Notes under the pieces: model-generated
Databases searched by the model: none
What the model saw: the letters and a program-made list of their open reading frames with translations, nothing else
What the model was told of the DNA's origin: nothing
Made by a program: the position numbers and the translations under genes
DNA from: Gemmatimonadota bacterium
GTDB lineage: Bacteria > Latescibacterota > UBA2968 > UBA8231
Assembly (NCBI GenBank): GCA_009841115.1
Contig: VXML01000017.1
Coordinates: forward strand, 1-64,000
DNA: 64,000 bases
Reading direction: 5' to 3'
Shown: one piece after another, positions 1 through 8,552 of the stretch
Position numbering within the stretch: the stretch's first letter is position 1
How the letters are laid out: each line of letters opens with the position of its first letter

Positions 1-54
1 CATAACCGAAACCGAAACCATAACCGAAACCGAAACCATAACCGAAACCGAAAC
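1..54 (+). repeat. 18-bp tandem repeat, three copies
   Basis: Three perfect copies of an 18-base unit (cataaccgaaaccgaaac) fill the first 54 bases and run into the contig edge, so the true copy number is unknown. Each unit contains an internal 6-base near-repeat (accgaa). In the reading frame of the downstream protease it encodes Ile-Thr-Glu-Thr-Glu-Thr repeats, a Thr/Glu-rich linker. Confidence 0.9.
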
Positions 55-1024
55 CTACATCGGAACAAACTTAGACCCCTTCGAGTATGCCAAGCCGATT
101 TCTGCGGACGATTCGCCAGAACCGTTTAACATTACCCTTCTCTGGGAAGTTGATTATCCCTCTCATTTCGTCCAAGCTGTAGAAAATGCGGCCCGAAAGT
201 GGGAAACGATCATAACTGAAGGGCTACAAGATAGCCGTGTTACTCGTCTTGAATTAGTGCCCGGTTGGGATTATATCGCTTCCCCTATTGATGACCTTTT
301 TGTTGATGACATAGTGATTGTGCTTCGGCTTGGTGAACGGACACCGCCCAATTCTTGGGTAGGGGTAGTGGCGTCGTATGAAGGAGTAATACGGACGAAA
401 CCACTTTTTACCCAAGATGTAGGTTTGCCACTTGTGCGTTTTATCTACTTGCCCAATAATGCCCCTCTATTCGAGAAACAAGCTAACAAATGGGATGCGG
501 CCATAATGACAAGTATTGCGATACACGAAATAGGGCATTGTCTTGGACTAGCGCCCCCTAGCAATGAAGAAAGTTTCCCAAGCATGTACGCGGTTTGGGA
601 AGCGGCAGCACCCCCACAATTGGCGGATTATGTGCCCTCTGATGGGAGCCATTGGATAGTGGAACACCCCTCCAATTTGAGCGAGTACGGGGTATGGACA
701 AATTCTATAATGGGATCTAGGCTTACTTGGTGGCAACAATATTTACTTGGACATGTTGACAGCCCCTACCCGCCCGATCTCTCCGAGTGGGTGGGTGGAT
801 CGATAACAACCCTTGATGCCGCTGCGCTGGCAGATTTCGGGTACACGGTTGATATGTCTGCCGCCCGGCCTTTACTCGTCGTGATTAAGGATCCGAAAAC
901 GGTACCCCGAGAACAGCCGCGAGACTACCCGCCGTATCCTTACGGCAGCGGCAAGGCTGTTGTCCCGCACTGGCATCAGCATTTAGCTGATGATCTTAAC
1001 GGTCACGGCGCAGGACATCATTAA
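2..1024 (+). CDS. Leishmanolysin-like zinc metalloprotease, 5' partial
   Basis: The frame is open from the left edge of the window, so the N-terminus is missing; 340 residues remain. It begins with three Ile-Thr-Glu-Thr-Glu-Thr repeats. The zinc-protease motif HEIGHCLG is encoded from about base 524. A later Gly-Ser-His-Trp gives a plausible third zinc ligand, followed by a Met-turn (SIMG) and the phrase TTLDAAALADFGYTVD. This spacing, with a long insertion before the third His, resembles bacterial homologues of leishmanolysin (peptidase family M8) rather than metzincins with the compact HExxHxxGxxH motif. The tail is rich in His, Pro and Gly. A GTG at 257 could be called as a start but lies inside a longer open frame, so I treat it as internal. 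Export is likely from the family, but no signal peptide is visible because the start is off the window. Confidence 0.75.
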   Translation: MTETETITETETITETETYIGTNLDPFEYAKPISADDSPEPFNITLLWEVDYPSHFVQAVENAARKWETIITEGLQDSRVTRLELVPGWDYIASPIDDLFVDDIVIVLRLGERTPPNSWVGVVASYEGVIRTKPLFTQDVGLPLVRFIYLPNNAPLFEKQANKWDAAIMTSIAIHEIGHCLGLAPPSNEESFPSMYAVWEAAAPPQLADYVPSDGSHWIVEHPSNLSEYGVWTNSIMGSRLTWWQQYLLGHVDSPYPPDLSEWVGGSITTLDAAALADFGYTVDMSAARPLLVVIKDPKTVPREQPRDYPPYPYGSGKAVVPHWHQHLADDLNGHGAGHH

Positions 1025-1262
1025 CCTAACTAAGAAAGACCTCAACGCGATTCGGGGCATTGTGAAAGAGGAAGTTCAGGGCGTCGTTCGGGAGTAAATC
1101 AAGACGGCCATCGACGAACTAACCGACAAGATGGACAACCGATTTGCTGCCTTAGCCTTGAGAGTAAATCAGATTGATGAGCGACTAGAGCGCACCCAGC
1201 AAAAAGTCTCGCAAATCGACGAACGACTAGAGCGTACGCTTGGAAGAGAGCTAGTCCCATAA
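990..1262 (+). pseudogene. Small coiled-coil gene interrupted by a stop codon
   Basis: An ATG at 990, overlapping the end of the protease gene, opens a frame that reads 35 codons to a TAA at 1095-1097. The same frame continues without another stop to a TAA at 1260-1262. Downstream of the internal stop it encodes a clear coiled coil with two copies of QIDERLERT. The continuity of helical, charged sequence on both sides of the TAA suggests one gene with a nonsense change (or a sequencing error). No function is recognised. Confidence 0.5.
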
Positions 1263-1360
1263 GTAGGGATGGGGATAGTCGAGCCGAGGGATGTAGATTT
1301 CAAACTGAGACACTACCCTCATGCTTGCCCGCACAAACGACGATGCCGTTGTTAGCACGC

Positions 1361-1402
1361 CATGGATCGCATTCTACTGGTAGGCAGCGGCTTCATCCTT
1401 CC
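1361..1402 (+). pseudogene. Truncated 5' stub of crcB
   Basis: About 40 bases match the start of the intact crcB gene (2135 onward), including catggatcgcattct and ggcttcatc, with a 3-base in-frame gap and a few mismatches. The match breaks off next to the 3' end of the minus-strand pseudogene that ends at 1406. It encodes MDRILLVGSGFI and then unrelated residues, so it is a remnant rather than a working channel. Confidence 0.6.
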
Positions 1403-1405
1403 GGC

Positions 1406-2017
1406 TCAGTCGGCTTCTGCAGGTTCAATTACTTCGATGCCCGCCTCGCGCAAGGATTGCGCCCGATAGCTATAAATATCTGCAGTGGCGAGTAGGACCC
1501 GCGCCGGAGCCACTCCAGTAGCCTCGGTGTATAGGCGACGTTTGCGCTCCAGCCGCTCTTGGATGGTGGCCCCCACACTAGCGGCGATTTCGACGAGGAC
1601 GTGCTGATCGGCATCGACAATGACCACGTCGAATTGTTCGCCGGCAATGACGCGCTCCTCGACCTTGGCACCAAAAGATTCCTCCAACAGGGCCGCCATA
1701 GTGCGCCGAAACACGCTCTCGTTGCGGATACCTCAGCGCGAACCCAGTCGGTCAATGGCTTGCGAAACTTCATCAAAGCGTTGATCTACTTCCTTGCGAA
1801 ACACATCTATACGTGCATCGACTTGCTCAAAGCGTTGGTTCATCTCGGTCCGCAACTCCCGCAGTTCCTTCAGCACCACGGCCACTTCTTCGCGGCGGGC
1901 AAACGCACCCAAGAACCCTTGGTAAATCAGCGGCTCAAGGTCCGGGCGGCGGTCCAGCAAGTCGGGGAGTTGCCGATTGAACAAGTCGATCAGTTCTTCA
2001 TCACTAAAGGTTCTCAT
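1406..2017 (-). pseudogene. Coiled-coil/nuclease-like protein gene with in-frame TGA
   Basis: Two halves lie in the same minus-strand frame. The N-terminal part (2017 down to the TGA at 1733-1735) has a short helical head and a long coiled coil. The C-terminal part carries a beta-rich segment with EQFDVVIVDADQHVLVEI and a helix containing RLERKRRLYTEATG. Translation through the TGA is uninterrupted, giving about 203 residues. From memory, related proteins have a Trp at the stop position, so TGG to TGA is the simplest change. The layout resembles coiled-coil proteins with a PD-(D/E)XK-like C-terminus (DUF3782-like), a weak assignment. If the second half is expressed alone, a GTG at 1714 is available. 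Confidence 0.6.
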
Positions 2018-2135
2018 CGCCCTTGCGCCTTTTTCTTTTTACCCAAATCAGTTCAGAGAGCGTCTGCAAGCCCCTATATTTGAGAGTCGCAAGGTTGAAA
2101 CACATTGTCAAGATGGAGGGAAGTTCTAGCAAATC

Positions 2136-2501
2136 ATGGATCGCATTCTTATGGTAGGCTGCGGCGGCTTCATCGGAGCCGTGTTGCGCTACTTGGTCTC
2201 CTTGGGAACCCTGCGCCTGTTGGGCACCCCACTCTACGCCACCCTCGTGGTCAACGTAGTCGGCTGCCTAGCCATTGGCTTTTTGGGTGGCCTAGCCGAA
2301 GAGCGTCAGTACCTCAGCCCCCAACTCCGCCTATTCCTCTTCGTCGGCATCCTCGGCGGCTTCACCACCTTTTCATCCGTGGCCTACGAGACCGCTACCA
2401 TACTGCGCGCAGGTCAAGTTCCAGCCGCCTTAGTCCACATTGGCCTGCAACTGTTGCTGGGTATTCCCGCCGTATTCGTCGGATATTGGGCAGCCCGCTA
2501 G
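2136..2501 (+). CDS. crcB: Fluoride ion channel CrcB/FluC
   Basis: This 121-residue, four-helix inner-membrane protein belongs to the CrcB/Fluc family, which exports fluoride as a dual-topology dimer. Visible family marks are the Gly-rich first helix (residues 8-14), Asn40 in the TLVVNVVG segment, and GGFTTFS at residues 74-80, which carries the pore Phe/Thr/Ser residues. The length is typical. A GGAGGG lies about 13 bases before the ATG. I saw no fluoride-riboswitch-like sequence upstream. The stop codon shares the palindrome CTAG with the stop of the convergent isomerase gene. Confidence 0.95.
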   Translation: MDRILMVGCGGFIGAVLRYLVSLGTLRLLGTPLYATLVVNVVGCLAIGFLGGLAEERQYLSPQLRLFLFVGILGGFTTFSSVAYETATILRAGQVPAALVHIGLQLLLGIPAVFVGYWAAR

Positions 2502-3286
2502 CCGCCTAATCCGCGCAAGTGCGCCAAGCTCGCAGGTGCAGCTTCGAGCAAACTGGCTTGGCGATAGACCTTGACCGAGGCAAAACCCGCGTAGCCAATG
2601 GCGTCCAAGGTCGCGAGCACGGCCTTGAAGTCGAGGTGACCGCTGCCCAGCACGCCGCCATTGCTCTCGCACAAGTGGACGTGTCGCAGCGCGTCGCCGC
2701 AGTCGAAAATGGGCTGGGTCAACGACTTTTCTTCAATGTTCATGTGAATCGTATCGACCATCGGCCTAAAAGCCGACACGCCAATGCGCTCAATCAGGGC
2801 GCGCACCTCACCGACGGAATTGTTAAACCCCACTTGCAAGTGATTGATCGGCTCGACGACTAAGTCCACGCCAGCGTCTTGCGCGGCCAAACCCACTTCG
2901 CGCAGACCAGCCGCAATGCGCTCGTTGGCCACCTCGACATCCGGCTCGTCTTCGCGCAAGCCCTGCAAAAGCCCGACGACGAGAATGGCGTTAAAACGCT
3001 GGGCAATCGGCAGGTACTCCCGCAGCCTAGCGACGGCACCGGCGCGTCGGCTTGGATCAGCCACACTCAAGCACAGTCCCTCGGCATAGGCAGCCCCGGT
3101 CAAAAACGACGGCACCACCAAGCCGCACGCCTCCACCGAGCGCTCAATCGCATCTAATTGACCGAGCACCGCAGGCGTCAGGTTCAACTCGACGCCCTCG
3201 TACCCGCAGTCCCGAATGAAGTCCAACCCAGCGGCGAAATCGCCCCCGAGATCCGCAAAGTCGATTACCATATAGCTGTAGCGCAT
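2498..3286 (-). CDS. Sugar phosphate isomerase/epimerase (TIM barrel)
   Basis: The 262-residue protein has the xylose-isomerase-like TIM-barrel pattern of the IolE/DTE family, which interconverts ketoses or inosose-type sugars with a divalent metal. Candidate metal ligands are Glu145 (VVEPINHL), Asp178 with His181 (MVDTIHMN) and His204 with Glu207 (HVHLCE). The last expected Glu, normally in a [ILV]S[VF]E strand near the C-terminus, reads Lys239 (FASVKV), so activity may be altered. The start has a GGAGA upstream. It is convergent with crcB and divergent from the aldo/keto reductase, next to other sugar-catabolism genes. Confidence 0.8.
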   Translation of the reverse strand: MRYSYMVIDFADLGGDFAAGLDFIRDCGYEGVELNLTPAVLGQLDAIERSVEACGLVVPSFLTGAAYAEGLCLSVADPSRRAGAVARLREYLPIAQRFNAILVVGLLQGLREDEPDVEVANERIAAGLREVGLAAQDAGVDLVVEPINHLQVGFNNSVGEVRALIERIGVSAFRPMVDTIHMNIEEKSLTQPIFDCGDALRHVHLCESNGGVLGSGHLDFKAVLATLDAIGYAGFASVKVYRQASLLEAAPASLAHLRGLGG

Positions 3287-3375
3287 CGCTGTCTCCAGGT
3301 GAGTAGAAAAGTGGCGGCCAGCCGCCGCTGTGTCTAAGTTACCTCATTCCATTTAGCCCCAACAGCGGAGCGCAC

Positions 3376-4278
3376 GTGCGATACCGACGATTCGGCAAAA
3401 CAAACTGGCAAGTCAGCGAAATCGCCATGGGTGGGTCTTGGTTTTACGGACGCCCGGAATACGGCCTCCTGCCAGTGGCACACGGAGTCGCCATGGTCGA
3501 GCGCGCCCTCGAATTGGGCATCAATTACTTCGACACGGCCCCGCTCTACGGCCAAGGCCGCAGCGAAAAGGTCCTCGGCCACGCCCTCAAAGGCGTTGAC
3601 GCGCCCTATTATCTGGCGACCAAGGTAGGCTATTATCCCGCGCCCTTCGACTACACCCGCGACACCGTGTGGCGAGGGTTTGAAGCCAGCCTCCTGCGCT
3701 TGCAGCGCGACTCGGTCGATCTGTTGCAACTCCACGAAGCCGAGCAGGCGGGCTGGGAGGGCATCTTCGGCCGGGAGCGCGCCCTAGAGGCCATGCTCGA
3801 AATCCGCGACCAAGGACTCGCACAACACATCGGCCTGACCGGTTCAGACCTCGTGCTAATGCGCGATGTCCTCGCCGAGACCGACGCCTTCGTCTCGGTG
3901 ATCACCTTTCTCAAATACGACCTGCTGGTGCAGACGGCCAAGGAAATCCTCCTGCCCACCGCGGCCGGCCGCGACGTCGCCATCATCCTCGCCTCGCCGC
4001 TGCACGCCGGCCTGCTCGGCTCCAAGCGCGACGCTTGGAAGGAGGTCGGCCGCTTTGCCGAACTCTATCCCAAACTCGAAAAAGTCGAAGCCCTGCTCGC
4101 CGACGAACCCGGCGACATGCCCGACCACGGCCTGCGCTACTTGCTGTCAGATCCCCAAGTCTCCGTGCTGCTCACCGGCGCTGCAACGCTAGACGAACTC
4201 GAAGTCTCCACGGCTGTTTCCGACGGCCGCTACCTATCACCCGAACTCATCGCCCGCATCGAAGCACTCACCCCTTGA
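3376..4278 (+). CDS. Aldo/keto reductase
   Basis: This 300-residue protein is a standard-length NAD(P)H-dependent aldo/keto reductase. The catalytic tetrad is visible: Asp53 and Tyr58 (FDTAPLYG), Lys83 (ATKVGYY) and His120 (LQLHE). The start is GTG, preceded by AGCGGAG, with no nearer ATG in frame. It resembles the L-fucose/galactose dehydrogenase-like subgroup of the family, but the substrate cannot be read from sequence. Only 13 bases separate it from the following Gfo/Idh gene, so the two are probably co-transcribed with the propeller glycosidase-like gene. Confidence 0.9.
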   Translation: MRYRRFGKTNWQVSEIAMGGSWFYGRPEYGLLPVAHGVAMVERALELGINYFDTAPLYGQGRSEKVLGHALKGVDAPYYLATKVGYYPAPFDYTRDTVWRGFEASLLRLQRDSVDLLQLHEAEQAGWEGIFGRERALEAMLEIRDQGLAQHIGLTGSDLVLMRDVLAETDAFVSVITFLKYDLLVQTAKEILLPTAAGRDVAIILASPLHAGLLGSKRDAWKEVGRFAELYPKLEKVEALLADEPGDMPDHGLRYLLSDPQVSVLLTGAATLDELEVSTAVSDGRYLSPELIARIEALTP

Positions 4279-4291
4279 GAAGGAATAGCAC

Positions 4292-5311
4292 ATGAAACCT
4301 GTCCGCGTCGGCTGCATCGGCCTCGGTTGGATCACCCAAAGGGCACACCTCCCGGCGTTAGCTGCCCTCGCCGAGGAAGGCCAAGTCGTCTTCCAAGCAT
4401 TCTGCGACAAAAGCGACGAAACCCTCCAGGAACAAGCGGCCATCTACAAGCCTCACTCGACCTATACGGATCACCACCAGATGTTCGCAGAGCAGGAACT
4501 CGACGCCGTGTACCTGTGCATTCCACCGACGGCACACACCGACGAAGTACTCATCGCCGCAGACCAAGGCGTCGCCCTGTTCGTCGAAAAGCCGCAGACC
4601 CTCGACCTAGGGCAAGTCGCCGAATTCAACGCCGCAATAGAAAAAGCCGGCATCGTATCCCAGGTCGGTTTCGTCTCTCGCTACGAGCCTTCTTCCGCGC
4701 CGACCTTGGAGCTATTGCAGCAGCGCACGCCGCGCCACGCCCAAATCCAAAACTTCTACAGCGGTCAGCCGATCCGCTATTGGACCAGCCGCTACGAACT
4801 CTGCGGCGGCTCCTTCGTCGAAAACACCATCCACAGCGTCGATCTGTTGCGCTACTTGCTCGGCGACATCGAGGCAGTCTCGGCCTTCTACGTCGAATCC
4901 CTGCCCGACGAGCGCATCGAGCCGATGAACCTGCCCCACGTGTACAACGTCAACTACCGCTTCAAGGGACGTATAACCGCCAACGCCAGCGTCTCGCGGG
5001 TAATGAGCAACGTCGCTTACTCCAAGCGCGAAATCCTCGTCATCAGCGACGACTCGATCATCGAATGGAGTCCACAAAAAGTGACGGAAAACGGCGAGGT
5101 AGTGTGGGAGGCCAAAGAAGAACCGCAATCTCGCGGTGCTTTCTTCACCCAAGCCCGCGCCTTTATCGCCGCGGTTCAAGCCGGCGACCCTTCCATGACA
5201 CGCAGTCCATACGTCCCTTCCCTCAACAGCCTAGCCGCCGTCTTAGGAGCCAATGCCTCGGCCGAAAGCGGCGGCGAATTGGTCCTCCTCAACGATCTCA
5301 CCCAAGGATAG
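4292..5311 (+). CDS. Gfo/Idh/MocA family oxidoreductase
   Basis: The 339-residue protein has an N-terminal Rossmann fold (GCIGLG, residues 7-12) and the EKP motif at residues 99-101 that supplies the catalytic Lys for sugar or cyclitol oxidation with NAD(P). A C-terminal alpha/beta domain follows, with a candidate catalytic Asp/His pair around HSVDLLRYLLGD. AGAAGGA precedes the ATG. It sits between the aldo/keto reductase and the glycosidase-like gene (6-base gap to the latter), which suggests a short catabolic operon. Substrate unknown. Confidence 0.9.
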   Translation: MKPVRVGCIGLGWITQRAHLPALAALAEEGQVVFQAFCDKSDETLQEQAAIYKPHSTYTDHHQMFAEQELDAVYLCIPPTAHTDEVLIAADQGVALFVEKPQTLDLGQVAEFNAAIEKAGIVSQVGFVSRYEPSSAPTLELLQQRTPRHAQIQNFYSGQPIRYWTSRYELCGGSFVENTIHSVDLLRYLLGDIEAVSAFYVESLPDERIEPMNLPHVYNVNYRFKGRITANASVSRVMSNVAYSKREILVISDDSIIEWSPQKVTENGEVVWEAKEEPQSRGAFFTQARAFIAAVQAGDPSMTRSPYVPSLNSLAAVLGANASAESGGELVLLNDLTQG

Positions 5312-5317
5312 ATCTCC

Positions 5318-6814
5318 ATGCAGCCCCAACTCACGCCCTTTCTCGACTGGTACGGCATCTGGCCTTCCCATCGCAAGCTCGAAGACGACGGCACCGTCTG
5401 GTCCCAGGATCCGCCCCAAGGCATTGAACTCGCGCCCGAACTGGCGCGCAAATCCGAGGTCTTCTTCCACAAGGAGCGCCCTTGGGAACAAGGAGCCAAT
5501 CTCCACACCAACGCCATGCTGCACGACGGAGGGCGCTACCGCCTCTGGTACGGCGTGCAACGCTTGGACGACATCACGCGCTCGTATGTCTGCTATGCCG
5601 AAAGCGACGACGGCTTTACTTGGCAGCGGCCGGAGTTGGGCTTGTGCGAGTACGAAGGCTCTACCCGCAATAACATCATCTGCGCGGGCCGCGACCATCC
5701 CCTCGGCTGGGTGTTCATCGACCCCAGCGCCCCGGCGGCCGAGCGCTACAAAGCCGTCGGCCCAGGAGCGAACTACTTCCGCAACGGCCAGCCCGACCCG
5801 GAAATGGACTCCGCACGCTACAAAGCCCTGCTCGCAGCCCGCGACTTGGGCGATGTGTCGGCCGGGGAAAAGGCCCAGGGGATTGAGATCCGGCAGCAAC
5901 TCCTCGGCGCGACCTCTCCCGACGGCATCCACTGGCACAACCTCAGCGCACCTGTCTTCGACGCCGGCGCAACCCAGCTAGACACCCACAACCTCTGCGT
6001 GTACGATCCCCACCAAGAGCAATACGTGGCGTACCTGCGCGGCCATATCGACCGCCGGCGCTTGGTTCGCCGCGCCTCAGGTCCGCAATTTGAATCGCTG
6101 GCCGACCCGCACCCCTGCCTCCTGCCCGACCCCTTGGACGCGCTTGACGACGACATCTACAATCCCTGCTACACGCCGTATCCCGGCACGCAGCCGCGCT
6201 ACCTGATGTTTCCGTCGATATACCATCGAATCGCCTCTACGGTCGATGTCCAGCTCGCGGTCAGCCGCGATAACCACCAATGGATCCGGCCCTTTCGCCA
6301 GCCCATCATCGACCGAGCCTATGAAGGGGGAACGTACGGCCAACTCTACGCCAGCCCGAATCTCATCGCCGCCAACGGCACTTGGCGGCTGCCTTTTAGG
6401 GGTTATCAACGCCGCCACGACTTCCTCCGCCGCGGCGCTGAGTCGTACCCCGAGGATGGGGAATTTCGCTGGGCCTGCTGGGAACCGGATCGGCTCGCGG
6501 GAATAGAGGCCAAAGGCGAGGGGCGAGTCACGCTCATCGAGCGACCGTGCTCCGGGCGCGAGTTGCTGCTCAACTTTCGCACGGCTCCAGACGGCTGGAT
6601 CAAGGCCGAAATCGTCCAGACCATTCACACGCCACCCCAACCCGTAGAAGCTTACCCCGGCTTTTCACTCGCCGAGGCCGAACCCCTCACGGGAGATTCC
6701 ATCGCTGAGGCCGCGCGCTGGCGGGGCCAAACCGACCTATCAACCCTCGCAGGCGAAAACGTCGGCCTCCGCTTTCACCTATACAAAGCCAAGCTGTTTT
6801 CAGTATCTATTTGA
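5318..6814 (+). CDS. GH32/43-like five-bladed propeller protein
   Basis: The 498-residue cytoplasmic protein (no signal peptide) shows repeated blade motifs of the form RYRLWYG, YVCYAESDDGFTW, LLGATSPDGIHW and VQLAVSRDNHQWIRP. These are typical of the GH32/GH43/GH62/GH68 five-bladed propeller superfamily. A C-terminal beta-sandwich-like stretch (about 390-498) follows. The catalytic residues cannot be assigned confidently without alignment. Members found beside Gfo/Idh genes are thought to handle plant or algal glycosides, but this is inference. Its last 8 bases overlap the convergent DUF6817 gene. Confidence 0.7.
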   Translation: MQPQLTPFLDWYGIWPSHRKLEDDGTVWSQDPPQGIELAPELARKSEVFFHKERPWEQGANLHTNAMLHDGGRYRLWYGVQRLDDITRSYVCYAESDDGFTWQRPELGLCEYEGSTRNNIICAGRDHPLGWVFIDPSAPAAERYKAVGPGANYFRNGQPDPEMDSARYKALLAARDLGDVSAGEKAQGIEIRQQLLGATSPDGIHWHNLSAPVFDAGATQLDTHNLCVYDPHQEQYVAYLRGHIDRRRLVRRASGPQFESLADPHPCLLPDPLDALDDDIYNPCYTPYPGTQPRYLMFPSIYHRIASTVDVQLAVSRDNHQWIRPFRQPIIDRAYEGGTYGQLYASPNLIAANGTWRLPFRGYQRRHDFLRRGAESYPEDGEFRWACWEPDRLAGIEAKGEGRVTLIERPCSGRELLLNFRTAPDGWIKAEIVQTIHTPPQPVEAYPGFSLAEAEPLTGDSIAEAARWRGQTDLSTLAGENVGLRFHLYKAKLFSVSI

Positions 6815-7346
6815 GGCGACCCGCGAAAACCTCGGCAAACCGCTCCTCGGCAATGCCGCCCAAGCGTTGCGCCATGCGCTCAAATGCGTCGCGGCGATAG
6901 TCCCATTGGCCCCACCGCGCCACCTGCTCCAGCCAGTCGCACAAGTGGATCGTCACTAGGTCGTTGAAGTCCTGCTCGTTCATCTCGATAGAATCGCCGG
7001 TTAGACGGTCTTGGATCACGTAGGGAGCACCGTGCTGCTCCACGGCGTCGTCGAAGGTATCGCGCACCATCGCGCAATTGACGTACGCCAAGTATTCGGC
7101 CCGCTCGCCGATGAGTGCCCGCACGTCAGCGCGGCGCTCGACAGGCAGGGTAAAATCTTGGAAAATCTCAGTGCCGTATATAGAGTGAAAGAGCGCGGCG
7201 CGGCACATCACATCGTCGCCTCCCCACTTCTTCATATCGCCGTGCACGCCAATGCAGTGGGCCAAGTACGTCTTGTTGGTATGCCCCACGTCGGCAGCGC
7301 CAATTTCCCTGAAAAATCCAGTCAAATCCTTAAAACTAGCAGCCAT
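6807..7346 (-). CDS. DUF6817 (HD-like) protein
   Basis: The 179-residue protein matches the pattern I recall for DUF6817: a His in YLAHCIGVHGDM, then ALFHSIYGTE, then RALIGERAEYLAYVNCAM, and a C-terminal helix pair. The spaced His/Asp residues resemble a degenerate HD metal-dependent hydrolase core, but no reaction is known. It precedes or overlaps no other minus gene except the MFS transporter 9 bases upstream, with which it is probably co-transcribed. Confidence 0.7.
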   Translation of the reverse strand: MAASFKDLTGFFREIGAADVGHTNKTYLAHCIGVHGDMKKWGGDDVMCRAALFHSIYGTEIFQDFTLPVERRADVRALIGERAEYLAYVNCAMVRDTFDDAVEQHGAPYVIQDRLTGDSIEMNEQDFNDLVTIHLCDWLEQVARWGQWDYRRDAFERMAQRLGGIAEERFAEVFAGRLK

Positions 7347-7355
7347 AGCACAGTC

Positions 7356-8552
7356 CTATGCGTTTGAGGATTGAAGCGGCCGGTCGGCAATCGGAAGGTG
7401 GAGCAGCGCAGCCACCACGCCGAGGGCTATCGCCAGCCACCAGACCGAATCGTACGACCCAGTCGAATCATAGAGCAGGCCAGCTAACCAGACGCCCAAG
7501 AAACTACCGGCCTGATGACTGAAAAAGACAATCCCGTACAGCGTTGACAAGTAGCGCGCCCCGAATATCTGCGCCACCGTCCCGCTGGTCAACGGCACAG
7601 TCGCCAGCCACAAGAAGCCGATTAGGCCGCCGAAGAGCAGAGCGGAAAAGCTGGTCAAAGGGACGAAGAGAAACAAGCCGATGACCACGGCGCGGCTGAA
7701 GTAGAGCGCACTCAACAAATACTTCTTGCGGTAGCGGTCGCCCAGCCAGCCGAACAAAGACGAGCCGAAGATGTTGCACAGGCCAATCAGCGACAACGCC
7801 GTGGCCCCGATCATGCGCGACAGGCCACCGTCGGTGAGGAACGACGGCAGGTGCGTGGCGATAAAGGCGACGTGGAAGCCGCAGACGAAAAACCCCGCGT
7901 TGAGCAGCCAATAGCCCGAATGGCCCCGCGCCCTGAGCAGCGCTTGCAGCAGCGTGCCCTCGCCGTGCGGCCGGGCCGCATGTGTGCTAGGATGCCGCGG
8001 AAAGCCAAAGGCCAACAGCACAACCCAGCCGATTAGGGCTGCGCTGACTACAAAGGATGCCTGCCAACCCGCGTGGACAATCACCCACTGCAACCCTGGC
8101 ACCAAGGCAAAGGTCCCAAACGAACCGGCCGCGGTGACGATGCCAAACACCGTGCTGCGATTTGCCGGATGGACGACGCGGGCGACGGCCCCCAGCACGA
8201 CCACATACGTCGTACTACCGAGCCCCAACCCGATGATGAGACCCAGCGTCAGATACAAACCGAGCGGACCGCTGCTAGCCGGCACCAACAGGCACCCGGC
8301 CGCATAGAGCAGCGCGCCTCCCAGCACGACCCACCGCGCCCCATAGCGGTCGGCAACTATTCCGAACAGTGGCAGGCCGAAGACCACGTTTTGCAGCGCT
8401 ATAGCTAGGCTAAATACTTCGCGCCCCAAATCCAAGCTGTCGCTAATCGGCTGTAGAAAGAGGCCAAACGACTGGCGGATCCCCATGCTGGCGAGGACCG
8501 TCAACGCACTGAAGAGCACGATGATCGTCGTCTGGCGTTGGGGAGTGGGCAT
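7356..8552 (-). CDS. Major facilitator superfamily transporter
   Basis: This 398-residue integral membrane protein has about 12 predicted hydrophobic helices and MFS loop signatures between helices 2 and 3 (GIVADRYGARW) and between 8 and 9 (GWLGDRYRKKY). The overall pattern resembles monocarboxylate/oxalate-formate type MFS carriers. The substrate is unknown. Placement with sugar-catabolism genes suggests uptake of a sugar acid or similar breakdown product. It probably shares a transcript with the DUF6817 gene. Confidence 0.85.
   Translation of the reverse strand: MPTPQRQTTIIVLFSALTVLASMGIRQSFGLFLQPISDSLDLGREVFSLAIALQNVVFGLPLFGIVADRYGARWVVLGGALLYAAGCLLVPASSGPLGLYLTLGLIIGLGLGSTTYVVVLGAVARVVHPANRSTVFGIVTAAGSFGTFALVPGLQWVIVHAGWQASFVVSAALIGWVVLLAFGFPRHPSTHAARPHGEGTLLQALLRARGHSGYWLLNAGFFVCGFHVAFIATHLPSFLTDGGLSRMIGATALSLIGLCNIFGSSLFGWLGDRYRKKYLLSALYFSRAVVIGLFLFVPLTSFSALLFGGLIGFLWLATVPLTSGTVAQIFGARYLSTLYGIVFFSHQAGSFLGVWLAGLLYDSTGSYDSVWWLAIALGVVAALLHLPIADRPLQSSNA

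Noticed and set aside
257-259. GTG at 257 as the protease start
   Set aside because: The frame is open to the window edge with repeat-coding and conserved-looking sequence upstream, and no Shine-Dalgarno precedes the GTG.
1733-1735. TGA read as tryptophan (alternative genetic code)
   Set aside because: TGA ends several well-supported genes here (for example at 4278, 9322 and 58166), so a single nonsense change or read error is simpler.
2018-2135. Possible fluoride riboswitch before crcB
   Set aside because: The 118-base upstream region has no GGCGAUGG-like core or matching pairing that I can see.
5243-5938. Long open frame antisense to the Gfo/Idh and propeller genes
   Set aside because: GC-rich genes give long antisense frames. 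It has no ribosome-binding site or recognisable domain, and the plus-strand genes are well supported. The same holds for 11929-12678, 16091-17068, 19337-20158, 20829-21695, 32139-33353, 33696-34760 and 41134-40184.
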